From the NCBI GenBank assembly GCA_026724425.1, contig JAIUCV010000276.1, positions 930,001 through 994,000 of the forward strand: a stretch of 64,000 nt of DNA, given 5' to 3'. Shown here one piece after another: positions 1-11,317 of this stretch. The position numbers and the translations under genes were made by a program. Numbering within the stretch: the stretch's first letter is position 1; the number at the start of each line of letters is the position of its first letter. Below the pieces are notes generated by a model that was given only the letters and a program-made list of their open reading frames with translations, made no database searches and had not been told where the DNA came from. The DNA comes from Erythrophleum ivorense. Lineage: Eukaryota > Streptophyta > Magnoliopsida > Fabales > Fabaceae.

Positions 1-345
1 GACTACGGAGATTCATTGCTTGCACACTTGGAGGCATTACTTGCTAGGGTTAAAGTTTGTGATCAAGACCGATAATGAGGCGACAAGATACTTTCAGTCC
101 CAAAAGAAGTTGACCTCTAAGCAAGCTAGATAGCAAAACTTCTTAGCGGGAGTTCAATTGTACATTGGAGTACAAGCCAGGAACAACTAATGTGATGGCT
201 GATGCACTCAGTCGAAAGGCCGAGTTCGCTACCCTAAGTCAAATGGAAGGAGACCTAATGGCCAAGATTAAGAAGGGTATGGCTCAAAACCCCTTGGCCC
301 AACAATTGGTGGGGTTGGCTAAGGAAGGAAAGACCAAGAGATTCT
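1..345 (+). pseudogene. Ty3/gypsy RNase H C-terminal remnant
   Basis: Conceptual translation gives the end of a gypsy RNase H domain. A stretch around 40-115 resembles the usual 'LLGLKFVIKTDNEA' segment, and the end carries EYKPGTTNVMADALSRK (about 168-222), the typical 'Y.pG..N..ADaLSR' tail of this domain. A stop codon near 131 and a frame change before 165 break the reading frame. In the living element this domain removes RNA from the RNA-DNA hybrid during reverse transcription. It is followed by the integrase part of the same polyprotein. Confidence 0.8.
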
Positions 346-1010
346 AGGTTGATGGACTTCTCTATACCATAGGACGACGGATCTTTGTCCCTAAGTGGGC
401 CAACCTAAGAAAGGAACTAATGAAAGGGTGCCATGACTCCAAGTGGGCTGGTCACCCAGAGCAAAAGTGGACCTTGGCGTTGCTTGAGGCAACCTATTAT
501 TGGCCACACATGAGGGATGATGTGGAGTTTTATGTAAAGACTTGCTTGGTCTACTAATAAGATAAAATGGATAACCAACTATCTCGTGGATTGTTGGAGC
601 CCCTACCCACATCTAACCAACCTTGGGAAAGTGTCTCTATGGACTTCATATCAACTTTGCCTAAGTCTGAGGGGTTTGGTTCAATCATGGTGGTAGTGGA
701 TCAATTCTCTAAGTATGCTACATTCGTACCTGCCCCAACAAATTGTATCGCGGAGGAGGCCGCTCAACTATTCTTGAAGAATGTGATGAAGTATTGGGCG
801 CTTCCTAAAACCATCATAAGTGACCGAGATCCCTGATTCACTGGGAACGGAGCTACACTTCTCAACAAGCTTTCACCCACAAACAGATGGACAAACGGAG
901 AGGGTGAATACCTTGTTAGAGTGCTACTTGAGGCACTTTGTGAGTGCCAATCAAAAAGGCTGGGCAAAGTTGCTGAATGTGGCCCAGTTCTCTTACAACT
1001 TATAGAGGAG
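346..1010 (+). pseudogene. Ty3/gypsy integrase remnant
   Basis: Integrase of the same polyprotein. The zinc-binding region (about 430-555) shows HDSKWAGHPEQ with the paired histidines; a stop codon (TAA, 556-558) follows a CLVY segment where the second cysteine would be. The catalytic core follows: SMDFISTLPKS and VVVDQFSKYATF at 637-725 carry the first two acidic positions region, and SFHPQTDGQTERVN at 871-910 is the third conserved block. A stop at 835-837 and a shift near 820-840 split the core. The known role of the family is to join element DNA to the host chromosome; this copy cannot do so. Confidence 0.85.
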
Positions 1011-1179
1011 CAAGTCCACTAGGAAAAGTCTATTTGAAGTGGTGATGGGACAACAACCACTCACTTCTCATGCACTTGCCTTAACATAGAAGGGGAAAAG
1101 TCCCAAGCCTTCCATATGGCTAAGTCTTGGCAAGAGCAATCGGATGTGACGAGATCATTCCTTGTCAAGGCTATTAAAA

Positions 1180-1625
1180 GAATGAAGAAGTTCGCTGATA
1201 GGAAGAGGCGTGCGATGGATTTCCAAGTAGGAGATCAAGTGATGGTGAAACTTCTCCCACAATAGTTCAAAGCCTTTTGGAAAGTTCACAAGGGCCTCAT
1301 TCGAAGATATGAAAGTCCTTACAAGGTGATCAAAATGGTTGGAAAAGTCTCTTACAAGGTAGACCTACCACCTAACTTGAAGATTCATCCTGTCTTCCAT
1401 GTGAGCATGCTCAAACCCTTCCATGAAGACAAGGATGAACCCGATCGAGGAGTGTCCACACGAGCACCACCAATGATGACCAAGTCATATGATCGCCAAG
1501 TTGAGGCCATCCTCGCTAACCAAGTTGTGCGTAAGAGAGGGGTACCACCAAGTACCCAATACTTGATCAAGTGGAAGGGACTGCTGGAGAGTGAAGCATC
1601 ATGGGAAGTACAAGAAGACCTTTAG
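1180..1625 (+). pseudogene. Integrase C-terminus with chromodomain
   Basis: The open stretch from 1326 carries YKVDLPPNLKIHPVFHVSML, the standard end of the integrase C-terminal domain in plant gypsy elements, then a chromodomain around 1490-1620 (KWKGLLESEASWE is the aromatic-rich 'W.g....sWE' core). Upstream (1180-1320) the reading is disturbed by a stop at 1263. Chromodomains of this class are thought to guide integration to marked chromatin. A TAG right after the chromodomain core (1623-1625) ends the frame. Confidence 0.8.
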
Positions 1626-1699
1626 CAGTTTGAAGACCACCTACTCCGGTATAAGGATGAATTTGTGACAAAGGCGTCACCGGAATAGGTGAGGGAGAG

Positions 1700-2166
1700 T
1701 GTGACGGCCCAGATAAGAAGGGGCAAGACAGAGGAGGTTTTAGGGTGTCTAGAATCTTCTGGAGTATTCTAAAATGTTCCAAAGGAGACTAGATTACTCT
1801 TAAATCTTTGAGAAGCCTAGACCTAGAGAATTCTAGAAGTATCCATGTAAATATCTCTTGTAAATATCTCATAGAATATTCTAGAAAATTGATAGCAACC
1901 GTTAGATGTAATAAATCTCCACCGTCCATTAAGGAGATAGGAAAGTTTTAGAACTTGGGGGGACCTATAAATACCTCCACCTTCCTCATTTGTAACCATC
2001 TAAGAATTGTGCAATACAAGTTCTCTCTTCAAGTTCTCTCTCTAGCTTTCCTTATTGCTCATCTTGCCTACTTGAGGGTTCGGCTGACTTAGCCAAGATC
2101 AAGGGAGTTTATCAAGCTAAGACCGACACGGTTGAGGATTGGGAGAAAAGTTCCAAGGCCGTGACA
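1700..2166 (+). repeat. 3' LTR of the chromovirus remnant
   Basis: Begins TGTGACGGCC right after a purine-rich tract (GGTGAGGGAGAG) and ends about at CCGTGACA, so it has TG...CA ends. It contains a TATA-like CCTATAAATACC near 1970 followed by a pyrimidine-rich stretch, as expected for the U3/R boundary. Length is about 467 bp. The partner 5' LTR is not in the window, so the end is placed by the CA rule only. Confidence 0.65.
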
Positions 2167-2269
2167 ACAAACCCGAGTAGGGCAATGTAGCATTATCCAA
2201 TAGTTTAGGTTGATCAAAAGTGAGGCCAATCACTCTTTAATCTGCATGCATCAAGCTCCTAATCTTTAC

Positions 2270-3262
2270 ATATATCTAGTCATCTACATTGATGAGATTG
2301 TTATCACCAAGAATGATCAAGATGGAATCCCTTGGTTTAAATAACATTTACTTGATCACTTTCAGACCAAGGATTTAGGCAAAGTTAAAATACTTTTTGA
2401 GTATTGAGGTAGCTCAATCCAATAATGGGATAGCGATTTCTCAAAGAAAATATGCCCTAGATATCCTTGACGAAACTGGTATGTCAAATTACAGCCTAGT
2501 TAATACTCCTATTGATCCTAACATTAAACTAATACTAGGACAAAAGGTGCCTTTGACAAATCTTGGTAGATACTAGCAACTTGTTGAAAAAATTAATTAT
2601 CTTACCATCACTCAAATAAATATCTCCTTTGCTATGAGTACAATAAGCCAATTCTTACAACCACTATACACTATTCATTAGGATGTAGTTACACACATTC
2701 TCAAGTATATCAAAGGGATTCCTGGGAAAGGCTTGCTATGTAAGGGTCATAAACACACCCAAGTAGTTGGGAATACCGATGCAGATTAGGCAGTGATGCA
2801 GATTAGGCAGGATCTCCGATATATCGAAGATCCACTACAAGTTATTGCATTTCATTGAAGAAAATCTAGTATCTTGGAAAAGCAAGAAACAAGATATTGT
2901 GGTTAGATCTAATGCCAAAACTGAAATTGTGCCATGGCATTGGCGACATGTGAATTTGTGTAGATGAAATAGTTTCTTTAAGAACTCCAATTTGGAGATT
3001 CAAGCAAGATGACATTAATTTGTGATAACCAAGGTGCTTTACATATTGCATCTAATCCAATCTTTCATGAAAGAACCAAACCCATTCAAGTTGATTGTCA
3101 TTTAATTAGAGAGAAAATATTATTTGGGACTCTTATCACCAATCATGTTAATTCTAATGATTAGTTAGCTAGCACTATCAATAAAGCATTAAAGGGACCA
3201 CACATTTCCTATATTTGTAACAAACTTGGTGCATATGATTTATATGCTCCAACTTGAGGAGA
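2270..3262 (+). pseudogene. Ty1/copia reverse transcriptase-RNase H remnant
   Basis: Degraded copia pol. A YIDEIVITK segment near 2280-2310 stands where the YVDD catalytic box of copia reverse transcriptase is found. The following text (lost frame) matches the usual 'kDLG..kYFLgiEva' block, and at 2860-2930 SWKSKKQDIVVRSNAKTEI resembles the copia RNase H 'SWKSKKQ..VarSSaEAEy' block. The tail at 3080-3255 reads VDCHLIREKI ... CNKLGAYDLYAP, a typical 3' end. Many stops make it a dead copy. An LTR follows directly. Confidence 0.8.
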
Positions 3263-3264
3263 AC

Positions 3265-3490
3265 TGTTAGAATATATATATTTTGCAATTATTAGGTAGG
3301 TTATGATTTTGTAATTACTATGAAGATATTCTGTAATTAGGACATTATTTTATCATTGCTATGTAATTCATGAATGACTTGTCTTGTATATTCTCTTATA
3401 AATACAAAATCTTCTATAGGCCAAACTCACTTAATACATTTCACTCAATAGCTTTTTCTTCCTCTCTCTTTCCATATTTTATAGTTTTCA
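3265..3490 (+). repeat. Copia 3' LTR
   Basis: Starts TGTTAGAATA directly after the purine tract CTTGAGGAGAAC at the end of the copia pol remnant and ends about at TTTTCA. It contains a TATA-like TTATAAATAC near 3398. At about 226 bp it is short. Placement of the end rests on the CA rule. Confidence 0.6.
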
Positions 3491-3699
3491 AGTGAAGACA
3501 CAATAGGATGGTTGTTGTAGGTCGAGTGATGCTTTCACATGAATGGAGTCTCATTGGAAGAAAAGCTCAATGCCATCATTGAATGTTAGGAATTGGTTTT
3601 AATAGTTGAAAACTAGAACCCTTATTCATGCATGACCTTAGTTCGAAACAAATCTCCTATGTTGTTTCCATCACTCACAATTAAGGGATGGGTACAAGA
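3491..3699. other. Unassigned sequence between retroelements
   Basis: No open frame or recognisable element in these 200 bp. Possibly more degraded retroelement internal sequence; a frame reading KLNAIIEC may be gypsy-derived, but this is too weak to call. Confidence 0.3.
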
Positions 3700-4197
3700 T
3701 TCTCTTGGAAGTGAGACAAGAAGGGATCATTATGGATTTCAGGGAAAGGATCGAACTAATTACGATGGGCCCATAGGGCTAATAGAGTTGGGAAAGGATA
3801 TGTAAGGAGGAAGGAGAAGGGTAAGGGTAAGGCCCATTATGGAAGTGAATTGGTAGAAGGAGGGTAAAAAGAAGAAATTATTGAGACCTAACTAATTCTA
3901 ACATCAAGGGAGACATGTGGGGGAAGAGAGAGAATGTGTGGGTGTGTGGAAGGGCTATAAAGGCATTGGTGCATTAGCCTGAAAGAGGGGAAGAGAATGT
4001 TGGATCAGTTCAAGAGAGGGCCAGGCCTTTGGAAAGCCAGGAGCATCTTTTTCTTTCTTTTCTTTGCTAGTTCTGCTATATTTGAGTTTCTTTGCTTGTT
4101 TCTAGTTGTAATCACTACTTCTTATTACCTCCAGACATTAAGGGAGCAGCCATAAAATCCAATAAATAAAAATTACAGACTCTAGTTTCCATCATTT

Positions 4198-4209
4198 TGG
4201 TATCAGAGC
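4198..4209 (+). other. Primer binding site, tRNA-Met type
   Basis: TGGTATCAGAGC, the standard 12-base plant primer site, placed 3 bases after the CA end of the preceding LTR. Confidence 0.75.
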
Positions 4210-4223
4210 AACAACGTCTGGGG

Positions 4224-4560
4224 CATGGTTGGTACTAGGATGGAGAGCCAAGTAGAATTGCTGGAAAAGAATTTCAAAGAGTCATGAAAAGACCGAAGTG
4301 AGATGAAGGGTGAGATAACTTCCATGAGAGAAATGCTATTGGAGCTAAGAAAGCAATAGGGTGAATTCTGAGCTGCCTTCAATCCTCGAAACCAGTTGGT
4401 TGAACCATAAAGAGAGAGCCACAAAGAGTACCAATGGAGGAGAGGGAGGCTGTGAACGAAATGGAGGGAGTCGACAAAGCTGGAGGGAAGGAGATGTACA
4501 GCCATCTTTAGAAGGTTGTTGTAAGGGATCAACCTTAGTGGAAGTCAAATCCTTTTTTGT
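4224..4560 (+). pseudogene. Gag start, broken
   Basis: Opens with ATG as MVGTRMESQVELLEKNF and is rich in charged residues, matching the coiled N-terminus that often begins gypsy gag proteins after the primer site. Stops appear within about 20 codons and again near 4357, and the frames after 4361 are only fragments. The assignment rests on position after the primer site and on composition, not on a recognised domain. Confidence 0.45.
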
Positions 4561-6984
4561 GGAAGTGTTTGGGAGAATTCTAACGTCTCGAAAGCTAGCT
4601 TTTGTTTCCTTCTTCTTCCATTTGTGGGTTGAATCATTGTAAGTGGTTATACTGGGGTGCTGGGTTTTGCATTATATCAATTCAGGAGACACGTAGGATT
4701 GATACATTCTTGTTCTTTTTTTATTAATACAAAACCTAAGTTCCCACTGTCATTTCAATTCCCTTTGGCTCTTGGGCTGTCTCTTGTGTGTGACAGGGAT
4801 GTCCTATCAAATTGCTGTAGTGATTGCGATTGGGTGACTGTACAATTCAAGATGCATGGTCTACAATTTTAGGGTTCCTAGTTTGGATATACTTCAAGAG
4901 CTTTGTTTATAATAAAATGAAGTTTTGATAATCTTCAACTTGGGGGGAACTTTTAGCATAGTTTGTCTGTGACAACAATGTCAAAATAAGTGTGTTAATG
5001 GTTGTTGGGCTTGCGCTACATGTATTAATCCTTGTATCAAACCTTCTTATAAGTAAATACATAGGGTGGCTAGCTGTCAGTACTCCCATTTGGATTATTC
5101 TTGTTTCTATATAATATGTTTTCATATTATTTAGTTAGTTATACTAGTCTAACTATGAATTTTGTAGAAAGATTAAATTTACTAATAACTAACATAGAAC
5201 ATCTAATAGAAGATTTTATAGATTTTATGTAGTGAGATGAGCATTAGAAGCCCGAACAAAAACTTGAAAAACAGGCACCTTAACTTCAAACAACTATAAG
5301 ATCCAAAGGAGTTTTGGACCGTATTAAATTTTACAAAAAGCTCTTTCCAAGCCTGTCATCATCATAACCCAAGTTAACCTAATTAAGAACAATTTCAAGC
5401 TCAAATTCCGTTGTTTAAGCACATTTTGAGACTGTTTTAGTTATTTTCCTAATTTGTTTGTATTTTTTGCAATTTTGTTATTTTCCTTAGTTTGTGAAGA
5501 TTCACCACATACAAATAGCTACTATTCAATTTTGACAGCATCAATTGAAAAAACATTCAGGTCCGATTTCACAATTTGTGTTCCATTTTCCATCTTTCAC
5601 GTTAGTTTGCCGCGTGAATAACCCAATTAATCCCTCTCTTGCTTAAAACCAAATTTTATATAGTTCCATTAAACAAACAAATGTACGTAGATATGCATGT
5701 GTTTGATTAACAATTATTTCAAGTCAATTCTTTTTTACACGCTAAAAATGATAAGATAGCAGCATTCCAACAAAGAATTAATCCGCCAATGCGTTAAATG
5801 ATATTTAGATTTTAAAGTTATGATTTTTCTGATTCTTATGTTGGACAATATGCTTTGCTGTTGCTTGAATAATGTGTAGTTTTGAAGTCAGGTATTTAGT
5901 ATGTCTAGGGAAAACTTCAAACTTTATGCAATTTTCTATCTCTAGGTTCTAGATGTCTGATTGCTATAGATAGAAGTGGCATTCACTCTGCAATGTTTGA
6001 ACAAAAATGGATTCTCTCCCAGATTCTCACCAGCGTCTCTCATCCATCAAACACAAGCCAAAACCCAGCCTAAGCTTGGTAAGCTAATTTAAGCTCACTT
6101 CAATTTAAGTTTATAATGTTTATCTTCAAAACAATCCCAAATAAGTCAAAAGTGTTGACTTAGTTTGGCTTAACTCCACTCTTGGCTGCGGGCTTTAGTA
6201 ATTTAAGTTTGAATAAAAATTTAGGTAAAATTTTTTAGGTGTTTTCTACAAGGTTTTCTGATAAAAGCATAACATGTTGAGGAACTCTCTTGAAAGAATC
6301 AGTTATAAAATGTTGAGTGGTAAAAAATATCTACCTGTCATGTTTTTATTAGAAAATTTGATAGCAAAATCTTTAAAATATATGTAGGTTCTGTCCTCTA
6401 AGTTTTCCTAATTTTTATCAGCATCTTACCTAATGCTGCTCCATATAAAGCTGGGAGTTCTTGCAGTTATGCAGCCTATCAATAGTGGTATAATTTATAG
6501 TATTTTTTTTATTTTTTAGAATTTTAACATTTGAACTGCAGCTATTTGTATTTAAATTTTTTAATTCAAGAGTAAGCATATTTTAGTACTTTTGATATTT
6601 CTGTTTGTAAATCCTGAGAATATGATTATGTAAATAAATATTCGCCTAACCCAATTACAAGTTATACGACTTCTTAATTTCCTTCTTTACAAGATATCAC
6701 CTAAAATAACTCATTGAGATCATGCCTTGGTTATTTATATTGTAATTGAACTACCTTAAAGGAGTATATATGGTGAACATAATGATTAGAGGGGATAAGG
6801 ATTTTTTATATGCAGAATAGGCGCAGGCTCCAATCTATAGAAATCAACATCAAGATGCTAGGTGTTTTTCTAAAAGGTAACTTAGTTTTCTTAAAATTTT
6901 AAAGAAATAAAGCATAGTTGCAAGATCAATTGATAAATCAAAAGAGAAGCAATGATCTTATGTGATCACATCATTAACTTGATG
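4561..6984. other. Non-coding, no gene recognised
   Basis: AT-rich sequence with only short chance frames. A purine tract ACTTGGGGGGAAC at about 4938 could be the end of another LTR element's internal region, but no LTR could be delimited after it. If the SOC1-like gene is intact, this stretch would lie in its first intron or beyond. Confidence 0.4.
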
Positions 6985-7190
6985 AGATTAGTTTTGGGAA
7001 CCCCTGACCTATGCAGTCATGCCCGTGTGATTGTCATTTTGTTCAAATAAAGACATATTTCAATTAGTCATGTTAAGATTAGAGAATAGCTAGTTGATAT
7101 TTTCATTAAATTTTATTATTGAAACAAGACTGATAATATTTGTAACAAGCTTGACGGGAATAACATTTATGCTTTAGCTTGAAAATGAGT
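6985..7190 (+). pseudogene. Copia pol 3' tail, short remnant
   Basis: Frame-shifted text resembling the tail of a copia RNase H: CDCHFVQIK near 7032, then LVDIFIK and CNKLDGNNIYALA near 7090-7180, which parallels the better preserved tail at 3080-3255 (VDCHLIREK ... CNKLGAYDLYAP). No flanking LTR is clear. Confidence 0.5.
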
Positions 7191-9163
7191 TTTATAAGTA
7201 AGGTTATCTAGGTATTTGTAATCGATGTGAATATGTATATATATATGTTATATACGCATACACATCTACCTAGCCTGATTATGTTATAGCTACTCAAATT
7301 TGCTGTTTCTTTCATCTCCTTTTTCATTACAGTTTTCATTTAAATTTTGTATTATAATGACTTAAGTCAAACCAGAGCAATTTCTTTTTAAACTTAAGAC
7401 AAGCCAAAAAACTAAATGGTTGGCTTGCCCTCCGATATGTGAAGGTGGCTAAGTTAATTAGAAAGGGATACAAACTTAAGCATAGGATTTCTTGGAGCTA
7501 GGGAAGATGTTTATTCTCTTAGTTTAATCCATATTCAAGTAACCATGTCATCGACAAATAAAACATACAAGTGATATAAACAACTCACCATACATCAGAT
7601 AATAACAGCAGTATAATAATATAATTGCTGTTATTATTATTGATTACAAGGACATGTTTGTGTGGATGTGTATATATTATACCCTACGATTCTCAAGTCT
7701 TAAAGGTGGTCTCAGATATGTGGTAATCCTAAAATAAAAATTTAGCTTCGACAATAAGGAAATCATAATTTATACATTTCTTTGTTATCATAATCGGTGT
7801 ATCATTTAACTTTGCTCGGATTACTTCTTCCGAAAGATCTTAGTTGGTATACTCCTCAACATATCTAGGTGCATTTAGAATTTTAAACCCTAAGTACTCT
7901 CCCAAGAAAACTGAACCTATGTTGTTAAAGAGAGATACTATCTCTTCTTACAAACTGAACTAACCCTTTTGGATAATCACAATCTATTTACCTTCATACT
8001 AACTACTTTCCAACCCGTTACTGTATGTGGTACAATTTTTTTTTTTTAATTTTACCTTTTCTAAATTGGTGGAGTCAATGCATGTGTTTTACCTTTTCAT
8101 ATCATTTTTTACTTTTACCCCTTTTCTTCATTTTTTGATCTTTGAGACTAAATTTAAGTTCTTCCCTCTGTTTGCTAATTCTTTCTCCAAGTCAATCTTC
8201 CGAATAATTTCAATTAACTATTATATGTAGAATTGCATTAAAGTATCGCCCGCATTGGAATGAGGAAAGCATGTGTACTCTAGTTGAATTAAGAACTGAA
8301 GTGATCTCATTGCATATTATTTCATGGAACATCACAACCTCCTCACACATTATGTTTTATTTGTATAATTTTGTACACACTGCTTTAAAAAAGTTAAATA
8401 TTAATTTGTTGGGAGATAATATCTTAGATGCTCTTGTCAGTAAAAAACAGTTAAGATAATATTAATTTCTAAGACCAAAAAGTTTTTCTTTTTTTAATAA
8501 ATCAGCAGAGATATTACTGAAGGCATATGATCAGTCTTGTCAACTTTGGGTATGTACAGCATTAAAACCTACATTGCTAGCTCTTTGCTCGTTAATTAAG
8601 AATATATTTGGATTAAGAAGAATGAAGAATTAAAAAAAGGGACGTAAAATTTTAGTTTTGAAAAGTTCTTTGATTTAAATTTAAATTACTATTTTAAAAA
8701 AAAATACGTTTGGATTAAAGAGTAGATGAAAAATAATATATATTTGTTTAAAATTAAAATTTTACTTTCTTTCACTTCTCTCATATTATTTTCAATTCAA
8801 ATATATCTTAACAAAAAATTAAAAAACCAAGTACAATACAGCAGGAGATCAGTTTTTAAAAAAAAAAAAAAAACATGATTTGTGTACTGAACTGCTTAAT
8901 TCTGGAGTATATATCCACCACCCTACTTCTCAAGTTCAGTTTAGCCACCCCCTCTATATATAAAGGGAAGATTTTCAGGATATCCTTTGTGGGTATGATG
9001 AAAATCTTGATATTTTCACACCACAGATAAGCTTGCATGAAATTTAGTATAAATAAAAAGGAGGCTTTGTAAGAAAAGAAGGAATAGTGAAATTGGAAGA
9101 TACAGATGCAATTACACAAACAATTAATCTGTGATTGACGAGAAGTAAAGTGATCATAAATAC
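7191..9163. other. Non-coding; proximal part of inferred SOC1-like intron 1
   Basis: Begins (on the minus strand) with the splice donor GTATTT at 9163. No K-box exon was recognised on the minus strand from here to the window edge. The stretch holds AT-rich sequence, a poly-A run near 8858-8872 and retroelement scraps. Intron status is inferred only from the exon 1 donor. Confidence 0.45.
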
Positions 9164-9345
9164 CTGGAGCTTGCAAATTCATAGAGCTTGCCTCGAGGAG
9201 AGAAGATGATGAGAGCAACCTCAGCATCACAAAGAACTGAGAGCTCAAAAGCCTTCTTTAAAAGCCCATTACGCCTCTTTGAGAAGGTCACTTGCCTGCT
9301 TGTGGCGTTCTCTATACGCTTCATCTGTGTCTTTCCTCTCACCAT
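9164..9345 (-). CDS. SOC1: SOC1-like MIKC MADS-box transcription factor, exon 1
   Basis: The frame starts at ATG 9345 with MVRGKTQMKRIENATSRQ and runs through the whole MADS domain to YEFASS, then meets a donor CCAG|GTATTT at 9163/9164. The 182-bp length (60 codons plus 2 bases) fits the first coding exon of MIKC-type MADS genes. The motif order (RQVTFSKRRNGLLKKAFELS, then SVLCDAEVALIIFS) matches the SOC1/TM3 clade rather than AP1, AG or AGL42 relatives. The family binds CArG boxes as dimers and SOC1 integrates flowering signals (known, not shown here). An upstream in-frame ATG exists within the GA repeat but would add only repeat-coded residues, so the conserved MVRG start is chosen. No later exons were found, so the gene is partial or has an intron over 9 kb. 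Confidence 0.9.
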
Positions 9346-9359
9346 CTTTTTAATTCCCT

Positions 9360-9411
<52 letters not shown>

Positions 9412-10110
9412 CACTACTACCCAAAAACAAGAGCATATGCTAAAATCTAAATGAGGAAATTATTCAAAACTACATAGTCAGACACTAAGGAGTACTCCTC
9501 ACCGAGAAAGATTTCTGGCGAGAAAGAGAGAGTCTAATAATATAGACCGATTTAAGCAAATCCAAAGCCTTCCAACTTCCAAGCAAAACCTTGAAGACCC
9601 AGGAAGCTAGATAGCAGATTGAAAATGCAACAGACTATATTAGTATCATCCCCTACCAAAGGGCAATGATTAAAAGCAGAATAAATCCCACCAGAGAGTT
9701 AAGATAACTTCTAATGCAAAGAGATCCAATTGTCAAAGTACCAGCAAATCCGAAGTCCTTAATTAGTTAACCAGCTGGAAAGCAAAATTCCAATTTAAGT
9801 ATTATTTCTCAACATAAGACAAGAAACGAGAAGGGTTATTTAAAGGCAGCAAAATTTATCCCTAAAACGAAAAAACCCAGAAATCTTGAGAGTTCATAGC
9901 AAGGAAAAACAGAATAAATCAAGACTTGAAACTTGTGCATATACAAAAAAGGAAAGAAAGGGAAGGGAGAAAATGGATGAAGGTTGAGAAAAAGATTCAG
10001 AAGAAAAGCAAAAGGACCCAAAAGAGACGAAGCAGATACTGTACTGCAGAATCCAGAAGGAGTAAAGGGAGGAGGTATTTACACAGGGGAACGCACCTTT
10101 CCTTATTAAT
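9346..10110 (-). other. Probable 5' leader of the SOC1-like gene
   Basis: On the minus strand this is pyrimidine-rich (TTTTCTTC, TTCTCTCCC and similar tracts), typical of a plant 5' UTR, and has no long frame that continues into the MADS ORF. SOC1 genes often have an intron in this leader; a donor-like CG|GTGAGG near 9510 and acceptor-like AG sites near 9410-9425 are possible, but the splicing could not be settled by eye. Confidence 0.45.
9366..9407 (-). repeat. GA/CT microsatellite in the leader
   Basis: About 21 CT units on the plus strand (GA on the gene strand), ending some 20 bases before the start codon. GA repeats are known binding sites for plant BASIC PENTACYSTEINE (GAGA-binding) factors; a regulatory role here is inference. 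Confidence 0.9.
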
Positions 10111-10560
10111 CCATCAGCTCCTCTTGGTTTTTCCACAACCATATTAAGAAACACATCGGATTTTATGGCAATCGAAAACTGAAACCTCATCCTTTGCTTG
10201 TTTTGGTAAAAGCCCAGTCCACCCACCCCTAAAAGAAGAAAAATGCTATACCACCGTTAATTTGTTTGAAAGGACTGGACGTCAGGGTGGGCCCTATCTT
10301 TTTCTTTCAAGCTCCGCTTTAGGAGGGAAAAGAACAAAAAAAGAATTAGTGGATTGCGGGTTCTGACTGTGGAGCGACACTGCACTGTAGTTTAAAAAAT
10401 GCAAAAATAGGACAACGTTAACATCACGTCCATTTCTTCCGTACAATGACGTACCAAGCCAGCCAATCACGCGTCGAAAACGCATTACTTTCATTTCACA
10501 GTCTTTATTGTCAGCCTATCATCCTTTGTTATCTCTTTTAGATTTTTTGTTTTTTTTAAT
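10111..10560 (-). promoter_or_regulatory. Probable promoter region of the SOC1-like gene
   Basis: This stretch is less AT-rich than its surroundings and lies directly upstream of the leader. A CCAAT motif on the plus strand (GCCAATCAC near 10463) and a one-mismatch CArG-like CAAAAATAGG at 10402-10411 are visible. No clear TATA box could be fixed. The sequence turns into AT-rich intergenic DNA after about 10540. Confidence 0.35.
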
Positions 10561-11317
10561 ATCTTTATAGTTTATGGTGGGCCCCTACAACATTTGAATT
10601 TAAAAAGAACAAAAAAAAAGTCATTGAAAAATAAAATAAAATGAAAAAAAATATAATGCATGCAGCTCAAAAAAACTACGCTACTAACGATATGGCTCCT
10701 TTAAAATTATATATATATATATAGATAAAAGATAGAGAACGAGAATTAAATACGTTAACAATTTTTAATTATGGCTAAGATATAGTTCATATTTTTCTTA
10801 TTTTAAGTTATATCTTATTTTTTAAAAATTTATTTTTTGCATAATAGACATTTTTTTGAAAATAAAATTATTTAATTATCTTTACTGTTATAGTAAAAAT
10901 CAAAATCACAATTTCATATTAGAACTCAATATCCATTTAATTACTTTAACTATTATATTAAAAATAAAATCACAATCTCAAATTATATAAAAAATTGAGA
11001 TGAATATTAGAGAATGTTAGTGAAATTAAAGGGAAGGTTTTTGTAATATATTCAAATGTTAGGGAAATTAGATTTAATTTTGAAAAAAGATAAATGTAAA
11101 GTGTAATTTATCTAATGAAATTTACTCTTAAGTTTATCATTCAAAGTAATTTACTATATATTAAATAAAATAAACAATTTTTATTTTATTTAGTTAAAAA
11201 TATAAAATAATTAGATTTTAGCATGCTTTTTTGCACAATAGACTTCACTAAATCTGATAGTCAACTTTATTTTCACTATTACAGATCACAATCTTCAGAC
11301 GGCCGCCACTGGTGATT
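10561..11317. other. AT-rich intergenic DNA
   Basis: No gene or element recognised; low-complexity A/T runs and a short (AT)n near 10710. Confidence 0.4.

Larger units (their letters stand above)
1..2166 (+). mobile_element. Ty3/gypsy chromovirus remnant, 3' half with LTR
   Basis: The 3' half of a degraded Ty3/gypsy retrotransposon entering from the left window edge. In order it shows the end of RNase H, an integrase (zinc-binding and catalytic parts), a chromodomain and one LTR. The chromodomain after integrase places it among chromoviruses (family knowledge). Stops and frameshifts break every domain, so it is inactive. The 5' half lies outside the window. Confidence 0.85.
3700..4560 (+). 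mobile_element. 5' end of a second gypsy-type element (LTR, primer site, gag)
   Basis: A TATA-like GGCTATAAAGGCA at about 3954 lies inside what looks like an LTR that ends CCATCA at 4194. Three bases later comes TGGTATCAGAGC (4198-4209), complementary to the 3' end of initiator tRNA-Met, the usual primer site. A gag-like frame opens at 4224. The left LTR boundary could not be fixed, and the element breaks off after gag. Confidence 0.6.

Noticed and set aside
9188..9409. Plus-strand frame opposite the MADS exon
   Set aside because: It is the antisense shadow of a conserved MADS domain and ends in a CT microsatellite.
9894..10226. 110-codon minus-strand frame upstream of the MADS gene
   Set aside because: Phe/Ser-rich translation of a pyrimidine-rich leader; no domain and no link to the MADS frame.
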